The translations under genes were made by a program, and so were the position numbers. A DNA stretch of 64,000 nt from Agromyces sp. SYSU T00194. Its GTDB lineage: Bacteria > Actinomycetota > Actinomycetes > Actinomycetales > Microbacteriaceae. Shown one piece after another: positions 61,788 to 64,000 of the stretch. The stretch spans positions 558,001-622,000 of the forward strand of contig NZ_JBEPJZ010000001.1 of assembly GCF_040496035.1 (NCBI RefSeq), given 5' to 3'. The notes under the pieces were generated by a model that worked only from the letters and a program-made list of their open reading frames with translations, ran no database searches and was not told the DNA's origin. Positions within the stretch are counted from its first letter, which is position 1, and each line of letters begins with the position of its first letter.

Positions 61788-62632
61788 ATGACACCACCCG
61801 GCGGCCCCCGCGATTGGTCACCACCCGAGACCTCCAATAGGCGTTCGAAGCCGGAGCGGGCCGGTCGAACCGTCCTTCGCGGGGAAGGGCACGTCGAAGG
61901 GCTCGGGTGGGCGTGGGCGCTCACCGCCACCGCACTCGTCGTCGGGGTAGTCGCGCTGTTGTTCGCCTTGCTCGCTCCCTATTAGGGACGCGCGTCGCTC
62001 GTGCTCTGGCCTGCTGGGTTCGGTGCGTTCGCGATCTGGGCGGGCCTCACAGCTATTCCGAGGTTCCGGAGCCGAGCCGCGAGCCCGTCGGTGGCGACGT
62101 ACGGAGGTGTTGTCGCGGGGACTAGTGCGATCCTCGTGTCGCTCTACGTGCTCGCGGCGATCGCGAGTGTTGGGACTGCCTCGCCGCTGCCTGCGCCACA
62201 GTCTTGGGTCGGCTCGTCCGGCACAGGTGTAGCAGCAGCACCTCCTGAAGCGGATGCACCGTCCGCAGCGGACCCCGAGGATGAGCGTTCGGCGCACTCG
62301 CCGCAGGTTCTTACTTCCCCGAGCCGACGACCGCTGCGATCGAGGCCGCCCAACTCGCACAAGCGGCGGGCTCAGCAGCCTTCGTCCTGCAGTACCACCA
62401 CGCGAGTGGGTCCGAGTGGCCGGCATCGCTCGCCGTCACGACCGACGCGACCTCCGTCATCGCACCTGACGGGACATTCCTCACTCCCCTGCCTCCGGGC
62501 GCGGAGCTGGTCTACAGCACGTCGTCCGACCACCGTGAGTTCTCGATCACCTTGATTGGGAGCACGTTCGGTTCGGTAGCGACTTTCGACTCGGTCACGA
62601 ACGAAGTGCGAACGACTCAAGGAAACGGCTGA
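61788..62632 (+). pseudogene. Broken membrane protein gene (one stop, one frameshift)
   Basis: Three pieces in order look like one protein. Codons from 61788 give a Pro-rich tail and the first helix (WAWALTATALVVGVVALLFALLAPY), then a TAG at 61983-61985; in the same frame the reading goes on with GRASLVLWPAGFGAFAIWAGL and a second helix pair up to about 62285. From about 62285 the coding frame changes by one, giving GALAAGSYFPEPTTAAIEAA, VLQYHHASGSEWPASLAV and an end VTNEVRTTQGNG at TGA 62630-62632. All pieces keep good third-base G/C. The layout resembles DUF4190-like membrane proteins with a soluble C-terminal domain. It might also be two genuine short genes plus a sequencing error. Confidence 0.6.
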
Positions 62633-62732
62633 ACAGGATGCACACGCCGACATCCCCCACCGCGCAGGATGCCCAGCGGCTTTGGGCGCGGCTGCGCATC
62701 CGGACACTCGTCGAGCTTCGCCTGGGCCGGAT

Positions 62733-63209
62733 CTATCGCGCCCCCGCGCTCAGCACCTCGCGCGCGTGCGCGTACTTCGCAGCGAGCTGCTCACGCTTCG
62801 AGTCGTCGAGCTTCGCGACGCGCCACGGGAGGAGGTTGTCGGCGATGTCGGCGAGTTTGACCTGTCGCGCGACCGGGTGCGCGGCGAGGCGGGCGTAGTA
62901 CTCGTCGGACGGCACGTCGTCGGTTCGCGTCATCAGCACCACGATCTCCACGACCTCCGGAGCGACTCCCTCCTGCAGGAGGTCCGTGGCGGTCATCCGT
63001 CGATCGCCGAGGTAGGTGTCTTCGATCACGTCGTGGAGCCATCCGGCCGCGACGGCGACGAGATCGCCGCTCGGTTCCAGTGACGCGGCCACCCGAGCCG
63101 GATGCGAGATGTAGGCCGCACCGAGCTTGTCGAGCTGACCGAAGTGCTGGCGCGCAGCGATCCGTGCCGCGAGGGCCACCTGCACCACACCGTCGACTCC
63201 GTCGGTCAT
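62733..63209 (-). CDS. HD-domain phosphohydrolase (SpoT/MESH1-like)
   Basis: 158 residues. The metal-binding His comes in ISHPARVAASL, the HD dipeptide in AAGWLHDVIEDTYL, and the last Asp lies in KLADIADNLLPWR, as in the RelA/SpoT-type HD hydrolases. The length fits small alarmone or nucleotide hydrolases of the MESH1 kind. No synthetase or ACT domain is present. Possible substrates are (p)ppGpp or another nucleotide; the sequence alone cannot decide. Confidence 0.87.
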   Translation of the reverse strand: MTDGVDGVVQVALAARIAARQHFGQLDKLGAAYISHPARVAASLEPSGDLVAVAAGWLHDVIEDTYLGDRRMTATDLLQEGVAPEVVEIVVLMTRTDDVPSDEYYARLAAHPVARQVKLADIADNLLPWRVAKLDDSKREQLAAKYAHAREVLSAGAR

Positions 63210-63276
63210 TCGGGCCCCCAGACTGATCGGCGCGACGCCGTTCGTGCTTCGACTCTATGACGTCGGTGCCGAGCAC

Positions 63277-63282
63277 TAGCTT
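63277..63282 (+). promoter_or_regulatory. -10 hexamer of a leaderless gene
   Basis: TAGCTT ends seven bases before the GTG at 63290 and no ribosome site is present, consistent with a leaderless transcript. Confidence 0.5.
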
Positions 63283-63289
63283 GAGACTC

Positions 63290-64000
63290 GTGAGCGAATA
63301 CGTGGGCGTGGGTGACCTCGCGCGGCGCCGCCCCGCGGCATCCGTCATCGCAGAGTGCCTGCGCGAGCAGGCGAGCGTGCCGCCGAACAGCGCGATGCAG
63401 CGGATCTTCGGGGTCTCGCCGCTCGGGCGGGCGGCGGAGCCCTGGTACGTCGGAGCGCTCGGCGAGCTCGAGGTCGCGCGGCGGCTGGAGCGACTCGGCG
63501 ACGGGTGGCACGTGCTGCACTCGGTTCCGGTCGGCACTGCGGGCAGCGACCTCGACCACGTCGTGATCGGGCCGGGCGGGGTGTTCACGATCAACACGAA
63601 GCACCACCGCGGCGCGTCGGTGTGGGTCGGCGCGCGCCGCATCCTCGTCAACGGGCAGCGCACCGACCACCTGCGCAACGCCGAGCACGAGGCGAACCGC
63701 ACCGCGAAGCTGCTGTCGACGGCGACACGGATGCCCCTGGAAGCGACGCCGGTGCTCGCGATCGTCGGCGCCCGGCGGCTGACCGTGCGCGAGCGTCCGG
63801 CGCGGGTGGTCGTGCTGCCGGCGGATGCGCTGGCGCGGTGGCTGCGGGGCCGGCCCGTGGTGCTCGCGCCCGAGGAGGTGGGGCGGCTCGTGGCATCCGC
63901 TGCCCTGCCGTCGACGTGGGGGCAGAGCGGTGAGGTTGTGGAGGCGGATCACGACGCGTTCGAGCGGCTGCGCCTGGAGGTCGTGCGGGCGCGACGGCGC
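63290..64000 (+). CDS. NERD-domain protein, N-terminal part
   Basis: At least 237 residues; the gene runs off the right edge. The GTG at 63290 opens a frame without a stop to the end. The first 50 residues are basic and Ala-rich. The NERD (nuclease-related) domain follows at about 55-180: WYVGALGELEVARRLERLGDGW, LHSVPVGTAGSDLDHVVIGPGGVFTINTKHHRG, and the EANRTAKLLS helix. Glu, Asp and Lys of the nuclease-like core (GELE, DLDHVV, NTKHH) are in place. The C-terminal continuation is outside the window, so partner domains such as helicase or zinc ribbon cannot be judged. Confidence 0.82.
   Translation, partial: MSEYVGVGDLARRRPAASVIAECLREQASVPPNSAMQRIFGVSPLGRAAEPWYVGALGELEVARRLERLGDGWHVLHSVPVGTAGSDLDHVVIGPGGVFTINTKHHRGASVWVGARRILVNGQRTDHLRNAEHEANRTAKLLSTATRMPLEATPVLAIVGARRLTVRERPARVVVLPADALARWLRGRPVVLAPEEVGRLVASAALPSTWGQSGEVVEADHDAFERLRLEVVRARRR

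Noticed and set aside
62638..62898. 86-codon plus-strand frame beginning six bases after the broken membrane gene
   Set aside because: It overlaps the HD-domain gene in antisense and its second half is Ser/Arg-rich without family features; not supported.
1..64000. CRISPR arrays, rRNA and tRNA genes
   Set aside because: No regularly spaced repeat array and no sequence that folds or reads as an rRNA or complete tRNA was seen.

Overview
The window is very GC-rich, uses GTG starts and ATGA/GTGA gene overlaps freely, has several -10-only leaderless starts, and encodes the Ala-Ser dipeptide again and again as GCATCC. Together with the gene content (GntR and LacI-type control, many flavin monooxygenases, ABC importers) this suggests a soil actinobacterium of the Microbacteriaceae type (Agromyces/Microbacterium-like). 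That placement is inference; no rRNA or tRNA gene was found.

Layout. (1) 1-6139: galactan/galacto-oligosaccharide locus. An ABC importer (permease fragment and sugar-binding lipoprotein) is divergent from a GH42 beta-galactosidase and a secreted GH53 endo-galactanase, with LacI-family operators at both start regions. (2) 6325-6594: a small DUF1876 protein. (3) 6632-15492, minus strand: one long operon of FMN reductase, RutF-like flavin reductase, ABC ATPase/permease/binding protein of the NMT1/SsuA type, RutA-like monooxygenase, isochorismatase (RutB-like), a second LLM monooxygenase and an MFS transporter. It looks like uptake plus oxidative ring or N/S-compound breakdown, possibly a rewired Rut pathway. 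(4) 15659-26667, minus: three paralogous NtaA/DmoA-type monooxygenases, a complete peptide-type ABC importer and a GntR regulator. Three promoters in regions 3 and 4 share the unusual motif TCGCGAAACA-N9-TAnnnT, which ties the two loops of metabolism together. (5) 27002-28419: a ScoMcrA-head-domain protein with a zinc ribbon and a membrane protein of unknown function. (6) 28564-36760, plus: a pectin/uronate-like operon of GntR regulator with a perfect operator, divergent enolase-superfamily protein, SDR, DapA-family lyase, intracellular GH28-like protein and a sugar ABC importer.

(7) 38743-62632: an anti-phage island. On the minus strand brxA-brxB-brxC-pglX-pglZ-brxL form a type 1 BREX operon. 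Two oddities stand out: its BrxL ends in a MIT-C/phospholipase-D-like domain where a Lon protease domain is normally expected, and a Ser/Thr kinase is fused into the end of the operon. Upstream lies an AddA/AddB-like helicase-nuclease pair, then a divergent DUF726 alpha/beta-hydrolase with Cys clusters and a glycine-rich membrane stretch, and a broken membrane-protein gene. (8) 62733-64000: an HD-domain hydrolase and the start of a NERD-domain protein.

The best candidates for something not well described are the kinase-bearing, Lon-less BREX island with its nuclease neighbours, the shared promoter motif of the monooxygenase loci, and the enolase/GH28 pair that lack expected catalytic residues.
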